Origin: Flavonifractor sp. AGMB03687
GTDB lineage: Bacteria > Bacillota > Clostridia > Oscillospirales > Oscillospiraceae
Reading direction: 5' to 3'
Assembly: GCF_017811815.1 (NCBI RefSeq)
Contig: NZ_JADKZI010000010.1
Location: 1-64,000, forward strand
Length of the DNA: 64,000 nucleotides
Of the stretch, positions 40,955 to 49,467 are shown one piece after another. Numbering within the stretch: position 1 is the first letter of the stretch; every line of letters starts with the position of its first letter. The notes under the pieces were generated by a model that was given only the letters and a program-made list of their open reading frames with translations, made no database searches and was not told the origin of the DNA. Made by a program: the position numbers and the translations under genes.

Positions 40955-41255
40955 TGGAGAAAAAACAACATGGCGGCTTCGTCCCATAGGACGAAGCCGC
41001 CATGACACTCCGTGGTACCACCTAATTTCGCGGGCATGCCCGCGCACTCTAACCCCAATAACGGAGGGTGACCGTTCCCGCCTACGGTATTCGGCGGGAC
41101 CGCTCCCGGGTGACCTTCCGATGCGGCCTCACGGGAGCTTACACCAACCGCTCCCTCTCTGCGCTTATGCGCCGCCCGTACTTTCCCGGTCATCGCATTT
41201 CTCTGTACTCGCACCTGCCGCCGAGTGGCTGGGGGGCGGGTAAAGTTGTTGGGTA
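40955..41255 (-). promoter_or_regulatory. T-box leader of ilvBNC, specifier GTC (Val)
   Basis: On the minus strand: a stem I region with AGAGAGG and GGTTGGTG elements, the specifier segment GAAG-GTC-ACCCGGGAGC (GTC at 41114-41112), the T-box GGTGGTACCACGG (complement of 41010-41022), and a terminator hairpin with 16-bp arms at 40969-40984 and 40989-41004 followed by TTGTTTTTTC. The specifier is assigned by alignment with the valS leader (GAAG-GTC-GTCCCAGAGC). Uncharged tRNA-Val would prevent termination and raise ilvBNC expression. Confidence 0.9.
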
Positions 41256-41257
41256 CT

Positions 41258-41286
41258 ATCATAACTTTCCCGCACTGCTTTGTCAA
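41258..41286 (-). promoter_or_regulatory. Sigma-A promoter of the ilvBNC leader
   Basis: On the minus strand TTGACA (41286-41281), 17 bases, TATGAT (41263-41258). Confidence 0.85.
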
Positions 41287-41480
41287 TTCCTGTTTTGGAA
41301 CTTCTGCATTTTAAACAAGTAAAGTGCAGGGGAGAGCAAAGGAAATCCACAGTTCCGTCAAAGAGCCAAACTCGTCGGTATAACTTTGCTTTTACATGCA
41401 AAAATGCCCGAAGGATGAGGCTTTCTGATAAAACTTGTAAGTTTAGTAGAAAAAATGGGGAGAAATTTGACGGTTTTAAC

Positions 41481-41509
41481 TGGACAATTTGTGCGCTTTG
41501 CGATATGAT
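41481..41509 (+). promoter_or_regulatory. Promoter of the rnf operon
   Basis: TGGACA (41481-41486), 17 bases, TATGAT (41504-41509), 75 bases before rnfC. The region 41290-41480 holds no gene. Confidence 0.65.
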
Positions 41510-41583
41510 AATTCTGTTTGAGATACCGGTCAAACAACTCAGAAAAATGGCCCGTGTGTGGGTCAGATTTGCGAGGTGGACCT

Positions 41584-42930
41584 ATGAAGCAAAGCTTTTA
41601 CGGCGGCGTGCACCCCCATGACCGGAAGGAGCTGGCACGCCACAAGGAGATAGCGCCTCTGAGCGCTGCTCCCAAGCAGGTTGTCATCGCTATGTCCATG
41701 CATATCGGTGCGCCCTGTAAGCCCATCGTTGCGGTGGGTGACCACGTCAAGGTCGGACAGAAGATCGGTGAGATCGCCGGACTGGGCGCTCCCATCCATG
41801 CCTCTGTCTCCGGCGAGGTCAAGGCGGTTGAGCCCCGTCCCTACGTGGGCGGCGGCAAGGCCATGTCGGTGGTCATTGAGAACGATTTCCAGGATACCTG
41901 GGGATCCGAGCTCACTCCGCACCCCGACTACAGCAAGCTGAGCCCGGACGAGATCGTCAACATTGTTAAGGAGGCTGGCATTACCGGTATGGGCGGCGCC
42001 GGCTTCCCCACCCATGTGAAGATCAGCTCCGGCATCGGCAAGGTCGACACCGTGATCCTCAACGGCGCCGAGTGTGAGCCCTACATCACCGCTGACCATC
42101 GCCTCATGCTGGAGCATGGCGAGAAGGTCATCGGCGGTCTGCGCATCCTGCTGCAGGCCTTTGGTCTGCAGACCGGTACCATCGGTGTGGAGGCCAACAA
42201 GGAGGACGCCGTTGAGCATCTGCGTGCTCTGGTGGGCGGCCGCAACGACATCACCGTGCAGTCTCTGCGCACCCGGTACCCCCAGGGCGCTGAGAAGCAG
42301 CTCATCCAGGCCATCACCGGCCGTGAGGTGCCCCCCGGAGGCCTGCCCGCTCATGTGGGCTGTGCCGTGTTCAACGTGGGCACTGCTGCTGCCGTGTATG
42401 ACGCCGTGGTGGAGGGCAAGCCTGTCACCCACCGTGTGATCACCGTCACCGGTGACGCCATCCAGGAGCCCAAGAACCTGCTGGTGCCTCTGGGCGTGTC
42501 CTTCCAGGAGCTCATCGACGAGGCTAAGGGCTTCAAGGAAGATCCTGAGCGTGTCCTCACCGGCGGCCCCATGATGGGTATTGCCCAGTATAACCTGGAC
42601 GTTACCTGCATCAAGGGCACCAACGCTGTGCTCTGCCTGACCAAGCACGAGGCCGCTCCCGTTGTGGAGGAAGAGGTCTGCCTGCGCTGCGGCCGCTGCG
42701 TCAACGTCTGCCCCATGCACCTGACTCCCGTGTACATGCATCTGTACGCCGAGAAGGGCATGTGGAAAGAGGCTGAGGCCCTCAATGTCATGGACTGCAT
42801 CGAGTGCGGTTCCTGCAACTACATCTGCCCCGCCCGCATCCACCTGGTCCAGTCCTTCCGTGTGACCAAGGGTGAGCTGCGGAATCTGGCGGCCAAGGAA
42901 AAAGCGGCAAAGGAGGCGGCCAAAGCATGA
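41584..42930 (+). CDS. rnfC: Rnf complex subunit C
   Basis: 448 residues from ATG 41584. A peripheral FMN/NADH-binding, iron-sulfur subunit. An N-terminal barrel-sandwich segment is followed by GMGGAGFPTHVK and NGAECEPYITADHRLM (NADH/FMN site, about 131-180). Two 4Fe-4S motifs lie near the end: CLRCGRCVNVCPMHL (about 366-380) and CIECGSCNYICPARI (about 405-419). First gene of rnfCDGEAB, which couples ferredoxin oxidation and NAD reduction to ion export. Confidence 0.97.
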   Translation: MKQSFYGGVHPHDRKELARHKEIAPLSAAPKQVVIAMSMHIGAPCKPIVAVGDHVKVGQKIGEIAGLGAPIHASVSGEVKAVEPRPYVGGGKAMSVVIENDFQDTWGSELTPHPDYSKLSPDEIVNIVKEAGITGMGGAGFPTHVKISSGIGKVDTVILNGAECEPYITADHRLMLEHGEKVIGGLRILLQAFGLQTGTIGVEANKEDAVEHLRALVGGRNDITVQSLRTRYPQGAEKQLIQAITGREVPPGGLPAHVGCAVFNVGTAAAVYDAVVEGKPVTHRVITVTGDAIQEPKNLLVPLGVSFQELIDEAKGFKEDPERVLTGGPMMGIAQYNLDVTCIKGTNAVLCLTKHEAAPVVEEEVCLRCGRCVNVCPMHLTPVYMHLYAEKGMWKEAEALNVMDCIECGSCNYICPARIHLVQSFRVTKGELRNLAAKEKAAKEAAKA

Positions 42931-43988
42931 ACGAGGTAAAGAAGCTGAATCTGACGGTGGCCTCGTCTCCCCACGTGGCCTCCCCCATTGATACCCAGAA
43001 CCTGATGCGCGATGTGCTCATCGCTCTGGTGCCCGCCATGGTCATGGGCGTGGTCTTCTTCGGCCCCCGTGCTCTGGTGGCTACCATCATCTCCGTGCTG
43101 GCCTGCGAGTTCTTCGAGTGGGGCTACCGCAAGCTGATGCACAAGTCTTTCTCCAACAAGGACCTGTCCGCCGCCGTTACCGGCGTGCTGCTGGCCTTCG
43201 TGTGCGCGCCCACCCTGCCTTACTGGATGCTGATCATCGGCGATTTCTTCGCCATCGTGGTGGTCAAGCAGCTCTTCGGCGGCCTGGGCCAGAACTTCAT
43301 GAACCCCGCCCTGGGCGGCCGTGCCTTCCTGATGCTGTGCTATCCTGTGGCTATGACCACCTGGATCGTGCCCGGCATCGGCTCTGACAAGTGGGCCGGC
43401 CTCATCTCCGGCGAGGTCACCATGGCCGGTGCCGACATCGTCACCGGTGCCACCCCCCTGAGTGCCGACTTCATGCACGGCGGCCTGCTGCCCGAGTCCT
43501 CTCTGCTGGATGTGTTCGTGGGCAACGTGGGCGGCTGTATCGGTGAGGTGTCCGCCCTCATGCTCCTGCTGGGCGGCCTGTACCTGATCTGGCGCGGCGT
43601 CATCCGTGCCCGCATCCCCGTGGCTTACATCGCCACCGTGGCTGTGCTCACCTTCCTGTTCCCCATGGGCGGCAACGACCGTCTGACCTGGATGGCTTAT
43701 CAGCTGTTCTCCGGCGGTCTGATGCTGGGCGCCTTCTTCATGGCCACCGACTATGTCACCAGCCCTGTCACCAAGAAGGGCGAGGTCATCTTCGGCATCG
43801 GCTGCGGTCTGCTGACCGTGTTCATCCGCTACTTCGGCGGCTATCCCGAGGGTGTTTCCTACTCCATCCTGATCATGAACTGCTGCGTGTGGCTCATCGA
43901 TAAGGTGGGTAAGCCCAACCGCTACGGCGTTACCAAGGAAATGAAGGCTGCCGCCAAGGCCGCCAAAAAAGCCGGGAAGGAGGGCTAA
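42927..43988 (+). CDS. rnfD: Rnf complex subunit D
   Basis: 353 residues, about nine membrane segments. The motif VTGATPLSA (about 171-179) contains the Thr that carries covalent FMN in this family. A C-terminal Lys/Ala tail follows the last helix. It overlaps rnfC by four bases and leads to rnfG three bases on. Confidence 0.97.
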   Translation: MNEVKKLNLTVASSPHVASPIDTQNLMRDVLIALVPAMVMGVVFFGPRALVATIISVLACEFFEWGYRKLMHKSFSNKDLSAAVTGVLLAFVCAPTLPYWMLIIGDFFAIVVVKQLFGGLGQNFMNPALGGRAFLMLCYPVAMTTWIVPGIGSDKWAGLISGEVTMAGADIVTGATPLSADFMHGGLLPESSLLDVFVGNVGGCIGEVSALMLLLGGLYLIWRGVIRARIPVAYIATVAVLTFLFPMGGNDRLTWMAYQLFSGGLMLGAFFMATDYVTSPVTKKGEVIFGIGCGLLTVFIRYFGGYPEGVSYSILIMNCCVWLIDKVGKPNRYGVTKEMKAAAKAAKKAGKEG

Positions 43989-43991
43989 GCC

Positions 43992-44549
43992 ATGAGCGAA
44001 ACTGTAACCAAGAAAAAAGAACCCGGCATGGCCACCCTTGTCATTGTGCTCTTTGCCATCTGCGCGGTCACTGCCCTGCTGCTGGGCCTGACCAACTATG
44101 TGACCAAGCCCTTTATCGACGAAAATGCCCGGCTGAAGCAGGAGCAGGCCATGGCCGATGTGCTCCCTGCCGACAGCTACACTGAGGTCACCGACCAGTA
44201 CACCGGCGGCGATCCCACCGTGCTCAACGTCTACAGCGCCGGCGACGCCGGCTATGTGGTCCAGGTCAAGCCTGCCACTTCCTTCAGCGGCAACCTGACC
44301 GTCATGGTGGGCGTGGATGCCTCCGGCGCCTGCACCGGCATCTCCATCACCAGCAGCGGCGAGACCTCTGGCCTGGGTTCCAACGCCAGCAAGCCCGCCT
44401 TTGCGGATCAGTTCATCGGCAAGACCGGTGAGGTCAAGGTGACCAAGGACGGCGGCGAAATCAACGCCATTACCGGTGCTACCATCACCTCCCGCGGCGT
44501 GTCTGAGGCTGTTACCAGCGCCATCGCCGCCGCGGCCAGCATGGGCTAA
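43992..44549 (+). CDS. rnfG: Rnf complex subunit G
   Basis: 185 residues. One N-terminal membrane helix (about 13-35), then an extracytoplasmic FMN-binding domain with the covalent-flavin motif AITGATITSRGVSEAV (about 158-173). Electron carrier within the complex. Internal operon gene. Confidence 0.97.
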   Translation: MSETVTKKKEPGMATLVIVLFAICAVTALLLGLTNYVTKPFIDENARLKQEQAMADVLPADSYTEVTDQYTGGDPTVLNVYSAGDAGYVVQVKPATSFSGNLTVMVGVDASGACTGISITSSGETSGLGSNASKPAFADQFIGKTGEVKVTKDGGEINAITGATITSRGVSEAVTSAIAAAASMG

Positions 44550-44564
44550 GGAGGGTATTGAAGC

Positions 44565-45212
44565 ATGAATGTAAAGAATCAACTGCGTGACGGCCTGTTC
44601 TTCCAGAACCCCGTTACCGTCCAGCTGCTGGGCATGTGCTCGGTGATGGCTATCACCACCACCCTGTTCAACGGCCTGGGCATGGGCGTGTCCGTTCTGG
44701 TCATCCTGACACTGGCCAACATCATTATTTCTATCCTGCGCAAGATCATCCCCAACAACATCCGTATCGCCTGCTTCATCGTGGTTATCGCCGGTTTCGT
44801 GACCATCGTTGACCTGTGCCTGCAGGCCTTCCTGCCCGACCTGTCCTCCAGCCTGGGTCTGTTTATCCCCCTGATCGTGGTAAACTGTATCATCCTGGGC
44901 CGTGCTGAGGCCTTCGCTTACAAGAACGGTCCCGCTGCCTCCGCTATGGACGGTATCTTCCAGGGCCTGGGCTACACCATGGTGCTGGTCATCATGTGCG
45001 TGGTTCGTGAGTTCCTGGGCAACGGCACCTTCGGCGGCGGCCTGCTCAACGGCGGCGACGGCATCCGCATCCTGCCTGAGGGTATCCCCGCTCTGGGTAT
45101 GATCCTCCCCGTGGGCGGCTTCCTGACCCTGGCCTGCGTCATTGCTGCCATGCAGTACATCCTGAACAAGCCCAAGAAGGGCGACAAGAAGACTGAGGAG
45201 GTGGCCAAGTAA
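44565..45212 (+). CDS. rnfE: Rnf complex subunit E
   Basis: 215 residues, six membrane helices. LGMCSVMAITTTLFNGLGMG near the start and the paired motif PLIVVNCIILGRAEAFA (about 104-120) with a conserved Cys are typical of the RnfA/RnfE pair that holds the membrane iron-sulfur centre. The TAA overlaps the next ATG by one base. Confidence 0.97.
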   Translation: MNVKNQLRDGLFFQNPVTVQLLGMCSVMAITTTLFNGLGMGVSVLVILTLANIIISILRKIIPNNIRIACFIVVIAGFVTIVDLCLQAFLPDLSSSLGLFIPLIVVNCIILGRAEAFAYKNGPAASAMDGIFQGLGYTMVLVIMCVVREFLGNGTFGGGLLNGGDGIRILPEGIPALGMILPVGGFLTLACVIAAMQYILNKPKKGDKKTEEVAK

Positions 45213-45802
45213 TGGATTTTAAGGATCTCTTTACCATTGCCCTGGGCGCTGTCCTGGTCAATAACTTCATCGTGGCCCAGTTCCTGGGCATCTGCCCCTT
45301 CATGGGCGTCTCCAAGAAGATCGAGACGGCTTCCGGCATGGGCCTGGCGGTTATCTTCGTCATGGGCCTGGCTTCCGCCATCTGCTGGCCCATCAATGAG
45401 TTCATCCTGGTTCCTCTGGGCCTGACCTTCATGCAGACCGTGACCTACATCCTGGTCATCGCCTCTCTGGTGCAGTTCATCGAGATGTTCCTGAAGAAGG
45501 CCATGCCCTCCCTCTATGAGGCCCTGGGTGTGTACCTGCCTCTGATCACCACCAACTGCGCCGTGCTGGGCGTGGTGCTGCAGAACACCCAGAACAGCTA
45601 CAACTTCATCGAGAGCGTCGTGTACGGCGTCACCGGCGGCATCGGCTTCCTGCTGGTCATCGTGATCTTCGCCAGCATCCGGGAGCGGATGGAGTTCTCC
45701 GAGTGCCCCAAGGCCTTTGAGGGCTTCCCCATCGCCCTGATGGCCGCCGGCCTCGTGGCTCTGGCCTTCATGGGCTTCTCCGGCCTGAAGGTCTTCGGTT
45801 AA
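45212..45802 (+). CDS. rnfA: Rnf complex subunit A
   Basis: 196 residues, six membrane helices, inverted-topology partner of RnfE. NNFIVAQFLGICPFMGVSKK (about 15-34) and PLITTNCAVLGVVLQNTQ (about 110-127) contain the conserved Cys residues. Confidence 0.97.
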   Translation: MDFKDLFTIALGAVLVNNFIVAQFLGICPFMGVSKKIETASGMGLAVIFVMGLASAICWPINEFILVPLGLTFMQTVTYILVIASLVQFIEMFLKKAMPSLYEALGVYLPLITTNCAVLGVVLQNTQNSYNFIESVVYGVTGGIGFLLVIVIFASIRERMEFSECPKAFEGFPIALMAAGLVALAFMGFSGLKVFG

Positions 45803-45817
45803 GGAGGGCGGAAGAGT

Positions 45818-46732
45818 ATGAATACTGTTATTTTTGCCGTGGTGGTCCTGGCTGTGCTGGGCGCCATCTTCGGCCTTGTCCTGGCCATTGCCGCCAAGGT
45901 GTTCGCCGTTGAGGTGGACCCCCGCGAAGAGGCCATTCTGGGCTGCCTGCCCGGCGCCAACTGCGGCGGCTGCGGCTTCCCCGGCTGCTCCGGCTATGCC
46001 GCTGCCGTGGTGAAGGGCACCGCCCCTGTCAACGCCTGTGCTGCCGGCGGTGAGGCGGTTGCCGCTCAGATCGGTGAGATCATGGGCGTGGCTGCCGGCG
46101 CTTCCGTCAAGCAGATCGCTCACGTGCACTGCACCGGCTGCGGCCAGAACTACAAGCAGTACAACTACGTGGGCCTCCACGACTGCGTGGCCGCTTCCAA
46201 GCTGCCCGGCGGCGGCGATCTGAGCTGCTCCTACGGCTGCCTGGGTCTGGGCTCCTGTGAGAAGGTCTGCCCCTTCGACGCCATTCACGTTATCGACGGC
46301 GTGGCCAAGGTGGACGAGGAGAAGTGTAAGGCTTGTAACAAGTGCGTGGATGTGTGCCCCCGCCACATCATCGCTCTGGAGCCCTACAAGACCAAGCGTC
46401 ACGTCACCATTCCCTGCTCCTCCCACGACAAGGGTGTGGATGCCCGGAAGGTGTGCGACAACGGTTGTATTGGCTGTTCTCTTTGTATGAAGAACTGCCC
46501 CAAGGAAGCCATCACCATGGTCAACAACCTGGCTGTCATCGACTACGAGAAGTGCATCGGCTGCGGCATCTGCGCTCAGAAGTGCCCCCGCAAGCTGATC
46601 ACCGTGGACGGCAAGGTACCCGAGGTGAAGCCTGCGGCTCCCAAGGCTGCTCCCGCTGCCGCTCCTGCGGCTGCCGCTGCCCCCAAGGCGGAGGCTCCCA
46701 AGGCCGAGGCTCCCGCCGAGCCCAAGGAGTAA
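45818..46732 (+). CDS. rnfB: Rnf complex subunit B
   Basis: 304 residues. An N-terminal membrane helix is followed by an Fe-S domain (LPGANCGGCGFPGCSGYA, about 46-63) and a chain of ferredoxin motifs (CLGLGSCEKVCPF, CKACNKCVDVCP, CIGCSLCMKNCP, CIGCGICAQKCP). It takes electrons from ferredoxin. The last ~35 residues are an Ala/Pro/Lys/Glu-rich tail beyond the usual fold. Last gene of the operon. Confidence 0.97.
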   Translation: MNTVIFAVVVLAVLGAIFGLVLAIAAKVFAVEVDPREEAILGCLPGANCGGCGFPGCSGYAAAVVKGTAPVNACAAGGEAVAAQIGEIMGVAAGASVKQIAHVHCTGCGQNYKQYNYVGLHDCVAASKLPGGGDLSCSYGCLGLGSCEKVCPFDAIHVIDGVAKVDEEKCKACNKCVDVCPRHIIALEPYKTKRHVTIPCSSHDKGVDARKVCDNGCIGCSLCMKNCPKEAITMVNNLAVIDYEKCIGCGICAQKCPRKLITVDGKVPEVKPAAPKAAPAAAPAAAAAPKAEAPKAEAPAEPKE

Positions 46733-46740
46733 TCCAAAGT

Positions 46741-46778
46741 AAAAAAACAGGACCTGCGAAAGCAGGTCCTGTTTTTTT
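46741..46778 (+). terminator. Terminator of the rnf operon
   Basis: AAAAAAACAGGACCTGC and GCAGGTCCTGTTTTTTT pair around GAAA; also usable for the convergent gene. Confidence 0.9.
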
Positions 46779-46790
46779 GCCTTCAGGTGC

Positions 46791-46961
46791 TTAGTGCTGG
46801 CCCAGCTGGAAGGAGGCGCACTCGGTAGAGGCGCACTTGGTAGCGTTGGGCTCGCAGCAGCCCACCTTGATCTCGTTCAGGGTGCAGTAATTCTGGCCGT
46901 TGCAGTGATGGGCACAGTTGGTCACGGAGCACTTGATGCTGTTGTTAGGGGTCTGGTTCAT
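46791..46961 (-). CDS. DUF1540 small Cys-rich protein
   Basis: 56 residues from ATG 46961, behind AAGGAGG. Cys-rich pattern SIKCSVTNCAHHCNGQNYCTLNEIKVG (in part) and CASTECASF, typical of DUF1540, small metal- or disulfide-bound proteins common in spore-formers; function not settled. Monocistronic. Confidence 0.85.
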   Translation of the reverse strand: MNQTPNNSIKCSVTNCAHHCNGQNYCTLNEIKVGCCEPNATKCASTECASFQLGQH

Positions 46962-47090
46962 CGCAATTTCCTCCTTGTTACCGTGGTACGCTCCTAGTAT
47001 GGCCCACGGGGAGAAAACTATGCGCATCTGTCCACAAAAAATTTGAAAGGGAGTCAAGAGCGGTGGAAGGACTGTGTGAAAAACAGTCCA

Positions 47091-47948
47091 TTATTCCTCA
47101 GAAGGACCGCTCTCCGCGGAGGAGTTTTCCCCATTCTCCACCACTGTGGGGATAAACCGGGGGGCAAATTTGCCCTTGCCGCGATTTTTCACATAGAAGA
47201 AACCGATAAAGGAGAAGAGCACAGCGCCGATGAAATTCACGAAGAGGTCCTGCATGGTGTCTACGATGCCGATGTCCAGATAGCCGCCCAGGCCCAAAGC
47301 CTGCTGGGTGCCGTCGGAGGTGACCACAATGACGTCGGTGATGTGCTTCATGGTGATAGGGGTGTTGCCGCCGGTGGGGTCCAGCATCACCGAGCCGATG
47401 GTATGTACGATGGTGTCCTTCTGCATGTCCAGCATAAACAGCTGATCCATGGAGAACTCAAAGAATTCCCACAGGACTCCGATGGTCATGGAGAAGCAGA
47501 ATGCCACCACGGACAGATAGACCGGGGACAGGCTGAATTTCAGCTTTTCATTGCGGTTGAGGATGTCCAGAAGGGAGAAGCCGATGGCGGCGCACAGGAA
47601 GCCGTTGAGGGTGTGCAGCATGGTGTCCCAGTAGGGGAACTGGACGTAGTAGGCCTGGATTTCCCCCAAAATCTCCGCCGCAAAGATGAACAGCAGGATG
47701 ATGACCTCCAGGGTGTCCGGGATCTCAATGCGGATGGTGCGCTCAATGAAGGAGGGCAGGGTGAAGAGGAACAGGGTGAGCACACAGAGGAACACGTTTT
47801 CAAAGTTCCGGTTGAAAATCTGGGCTATCAGGGCCAGAATGACCAGCGCCCGAAGGGTGATGTAGACGGCGGTAAGACCGGGCTTGGCCCTGATCTGGGC
47901 CTTCAGGTCTCGTCGGCGCTGTCCACGCTGATGTTCTCTCTTTTTCAT
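47091..47948 (-). CDS. Integral membrane protein of unknown function
   Basis: 285 residues from ATG 47948, overlapping the stop of the upstream gene (ATGA). A basic N-terminal head (MKKREHQRGQRRRDLKAQ) is followed by about six membrane helices, including ALVILALIAQIF and VFLCVLTLFLFTLPSFIE. Conserved-looking polar residues lie in the helices (YWDTMLHTLNGFLCA and WEFFEFSMDQLF), reminiscent of VanZ-like or DUF2238-type proteins, but I cannot assign a family. Translationally coupled to the gamma-carbonic-anhydrase-like gene. Confidence 0.75.
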   Translation of the reverse strand: MKKREHQRGQRRRDLKAQIRAKPGLTAVYITLRALVILALIAQIFNRNFENVFLCVLTLFLFTLPSFIERTIRIEIPDTLEVIILLFIFAAEILGEIQAYYVQFPYWDTMLHTLNGFLCAAIGFSLLDILNRNEKLKFSLSPVYLSVVAFCFSMTIGVLWEFFEFSMDQLFMLDMQKDTIVHTIGSVMLDPTGGNTPITMKHITDVIVVTSDGTQQALGLGGYLDIGIVDTMQDLFVNFIGAVLFSFIGFFYVKNRGKGKFAPRFIPTVVENGENSSAESGPSEE

Positions 47949-48502
47949 GTGAATACCTCCTGGGGACCGGCCTGGGGCAGCTGGGCTGCGGCCAGATCCC
48001 GGTACATTTGAGCGGAGCGGGGGAGAGAGGCGGCCTCCTCCTCGGTCAGAGGACGGATCACCTTGGCGGGGACGCCCATGACCAGGCTGCCGGGGGGAAT
48101 GATGGCGTTTTGAGTGACCAGGGCACCGGCGGCCACCAGACTGCCTGCGCCGATGACACAGCCGTTGAGCAGGATCGCGCCCATGCCGATGAGAGTGCCG
48201 TCCTCCACCGTGCAGCCGTGGAGCAGGGCCCGGTGGCCCACTGTGACGTCCCGGCCGACGACCACGGGAAAATCCGCGTCGCCGTGTACCACAGACTGAT
48301 CCTGGATGTTGGAGCCTTCGCCGATTTGAATGGAGCACTCGTCGCCACGGAGCACCGTGCCATACCAGATGCTGGCCCGCTGATCTACCAGAACATCTCC
48401 CACCACGGTAGCATTTTCAGCCAGCCAGGCCTCCGGATGGAGGCGGGGAGATGAGGACTCAAAGGGTCGTACCATGGGAAAAAGTTCCTCCTCATTCGTC
48501 AA
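47945..48502 (-). CDS. Gamma-carbonic-anhydrase-like hexapeptide-repeat protein
   Basis: 185 residues. A left-handed beta-helix from repeats such as VVGDVLVDQRASIWYGTVLRGD and IQIGEGSNIQDQSVVHGD; the three metal-ligand His lie in VVHGD, VGHRALLHGC. It matches the YrdA/PaaY-type family, whose members bind zinc and sometimes have weak carbonic anhydrase activity. First gene of a two-gene operon. Confidence 0.85.
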   Translation of the reverse strand: MTNEEELFPMVRPFESSSPRLHPEAWLAENATVVGDVLVDQRASIWYGTVLRGDECSIQIGEGSNIQDQSVVHGDADFPVVVGRDVTVGHRALLHGCTVEDGTLIGMGAILLNGCVIGAGSLVAAGALVTQNAIIPPGSLVMGVPAKVIRPLTEEEAASLPRSAQMYRDLAAAQLPQAGPQEVFT

Positions 48503-48597
48503 ATTCTGAAATCTTCATACCATTATAGCCTGCCTGTGCTGAAACCACAAGTCAAATCTACGGGGCAGCCGCATAGAATGGGGTGGAGGTGAGACCC

Positions 48598-48810
48598 ATG
48601 GAACTCAAACGTAACCAGATCACCGTGGGGGAGCTGCTGGATCATCCGGGCAGCCGGGCCGTGCTGCAGCGCCGGTTCCCCATGCTGTTCAAGCACCCCA
48701 TTTTGGGCGCGGCCCGCTCCATTACCCTGGAGCAGATCCTGGCGGTGGCCCAGGCCTACGTACCACAGAAGAAGATCGATGAGACCCTCAACGATCTGAG
48801 ACGGGCATAA
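48598..48810 (+). CDS. Small DUF1858-like protein
   Basis: 70 residues from ATG 48598, behind GGAGGTGAG. The N-terminal ITVGELLDHPGSRAVLQRRFP and the SITLEQILAVAQ segment resemble DUF1858-type small helical proteins, though the usual Cys/Gly motif is missing. Single gene with its own terminator. Confidence 0.65.
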   Translation: MELKRNQITVGELLDHPGSRAVLQRRFPMLFKHPILGAARSITLEQILAVAQAYVPQKKIDETLNDLRRA

Positions 48811-48815
48811 CAGGA

Positions 48816-48848
48816 CCCCCGCTCAAACGGAGCTTGTTTGAGCGGGGG
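48816..48848. terminator. Terminator between convergent genes
   Basis: CCCCCGCTCAAA (48816-48827) and TTTGAGCGGGGG (48837-48848), 12-bp perfect arms. Confidence 0.8.
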
Positions 48849-48855
48849 TATTTCT

Positions 48856-49398
48856 TTAGGCAGGCTTGCGGCGGGACAGATGGAGGTACCAACGCAGAGC
48901 GCCGGTGTCCTGGGTGCGCCGAAGCAGGGCGGCGGTGAGAAGGGTATCCACCAGCAGGAGGGCTGCCATTGGCGGTGCCAGCCAGAAGGGGATGTGCATG
49001 ACCAGCCAGACCACCCAGGGATGGAGCAGGTAGTAGATCAGCAGGGCCAGTACTCCCCAGCAGAGGGCAAAGCGCAGACAGGCGTGCCGCCCCAGGTGGA
49101 GGGGCAGGTGGGAGTAGTCCCAGAAGCAGACCCGAAAGACCTTTTCATAAAAAAAGCCGGTGAGCCACTCCACCCCGGTGCAGATGAGCACCGCGGCGGG
49201 AAAGAGCAGCCAGGGTGTCTGCTGAATCTCTTGCGGCAGAAGAAGCAGACCCAGGGCTCCCAGGCCATAGACCGGGCAGATGGGCAGGAACAGTCGGCAT
49301 TTCCGGTCCCGCTTGGCCTCGCCGGTGATACGGACATAGCAGACCTCAATGAGAAAGCCGATAAAACTGTAAATGAGAAAGTACCAGAACCAAGTCAA
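48856..49398 (-). CDS. CmpB-type (PF06541) membrane protein
   Basis: 180 residues from TTG 49398. This start is preferred over ATG 49455 because the intervening DNA forms the terminator of the upstream gene, and because family members begin with the helix seen here, TWFWYFLIYSFIGFLIEVCY. Five membrane helices; CRLFLPICPVYGLGAL and GVEWLTGFFYEKVF are family-typical. These proteins are named as putative ABC-transporter type IV permeases, but the function is unproven. Confidence 0.75.
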   Translation of the reverse strand: MTWFWYFLIYSFIGFLIEVCYVRITGEAKRDRKCRLFLPICPVYGLGALGLLLLPQEIQQTPWLLFPAAVLICTGVEWLTGFFYEKVFRVCFWDYSHLPLHLGRHACLRFALCWGVLALLIYYLLHPWVVWLVMHIPFWLAPPMAALLLVDTLLTAALLRRTQDTGALRWYLHLSRRKPA

Positions 49399-49403
49399 AC
49401 AAA

Positions 49404-49450
49404 CCGCCCCGCTTCGTCCGTTTTTTCTATCATGGGACGAAGCGGAGCGG
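49404..49450 (-). terminator. Terminator after the PadR operon
   Basis: CCGCCCCGCTTCGTCC (49404-49419) and GGACGAAGCGGAGCGG (49435-49450) pair with one mismatch; TTTGTTTG follows on the minus strand. Confidence 0.75.
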
Positions 49451-49467
49451 TTCATACAATGCAGGTT

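Noticed and set aside
42819-46426. Two long minus-strand open frames (587 and 484 codons)
   Set aside because: Shadows of the rnf operon, which is certain from motifs and gene order.
47091-48338. Single long minus-strand gene of 415 codons
   Set aside because: Its first part is an out-of-frame reading of the gamma-carbonic-anhydrase-like gene; the real gene begins at ATG 47948 by an ATGA overlap.
49399-49455. Upstream ATG start for the CmpB-type gene
   Set aside because: The added codons form the terminator hairpin of the preceding operon and do not match the family's N-terminus.
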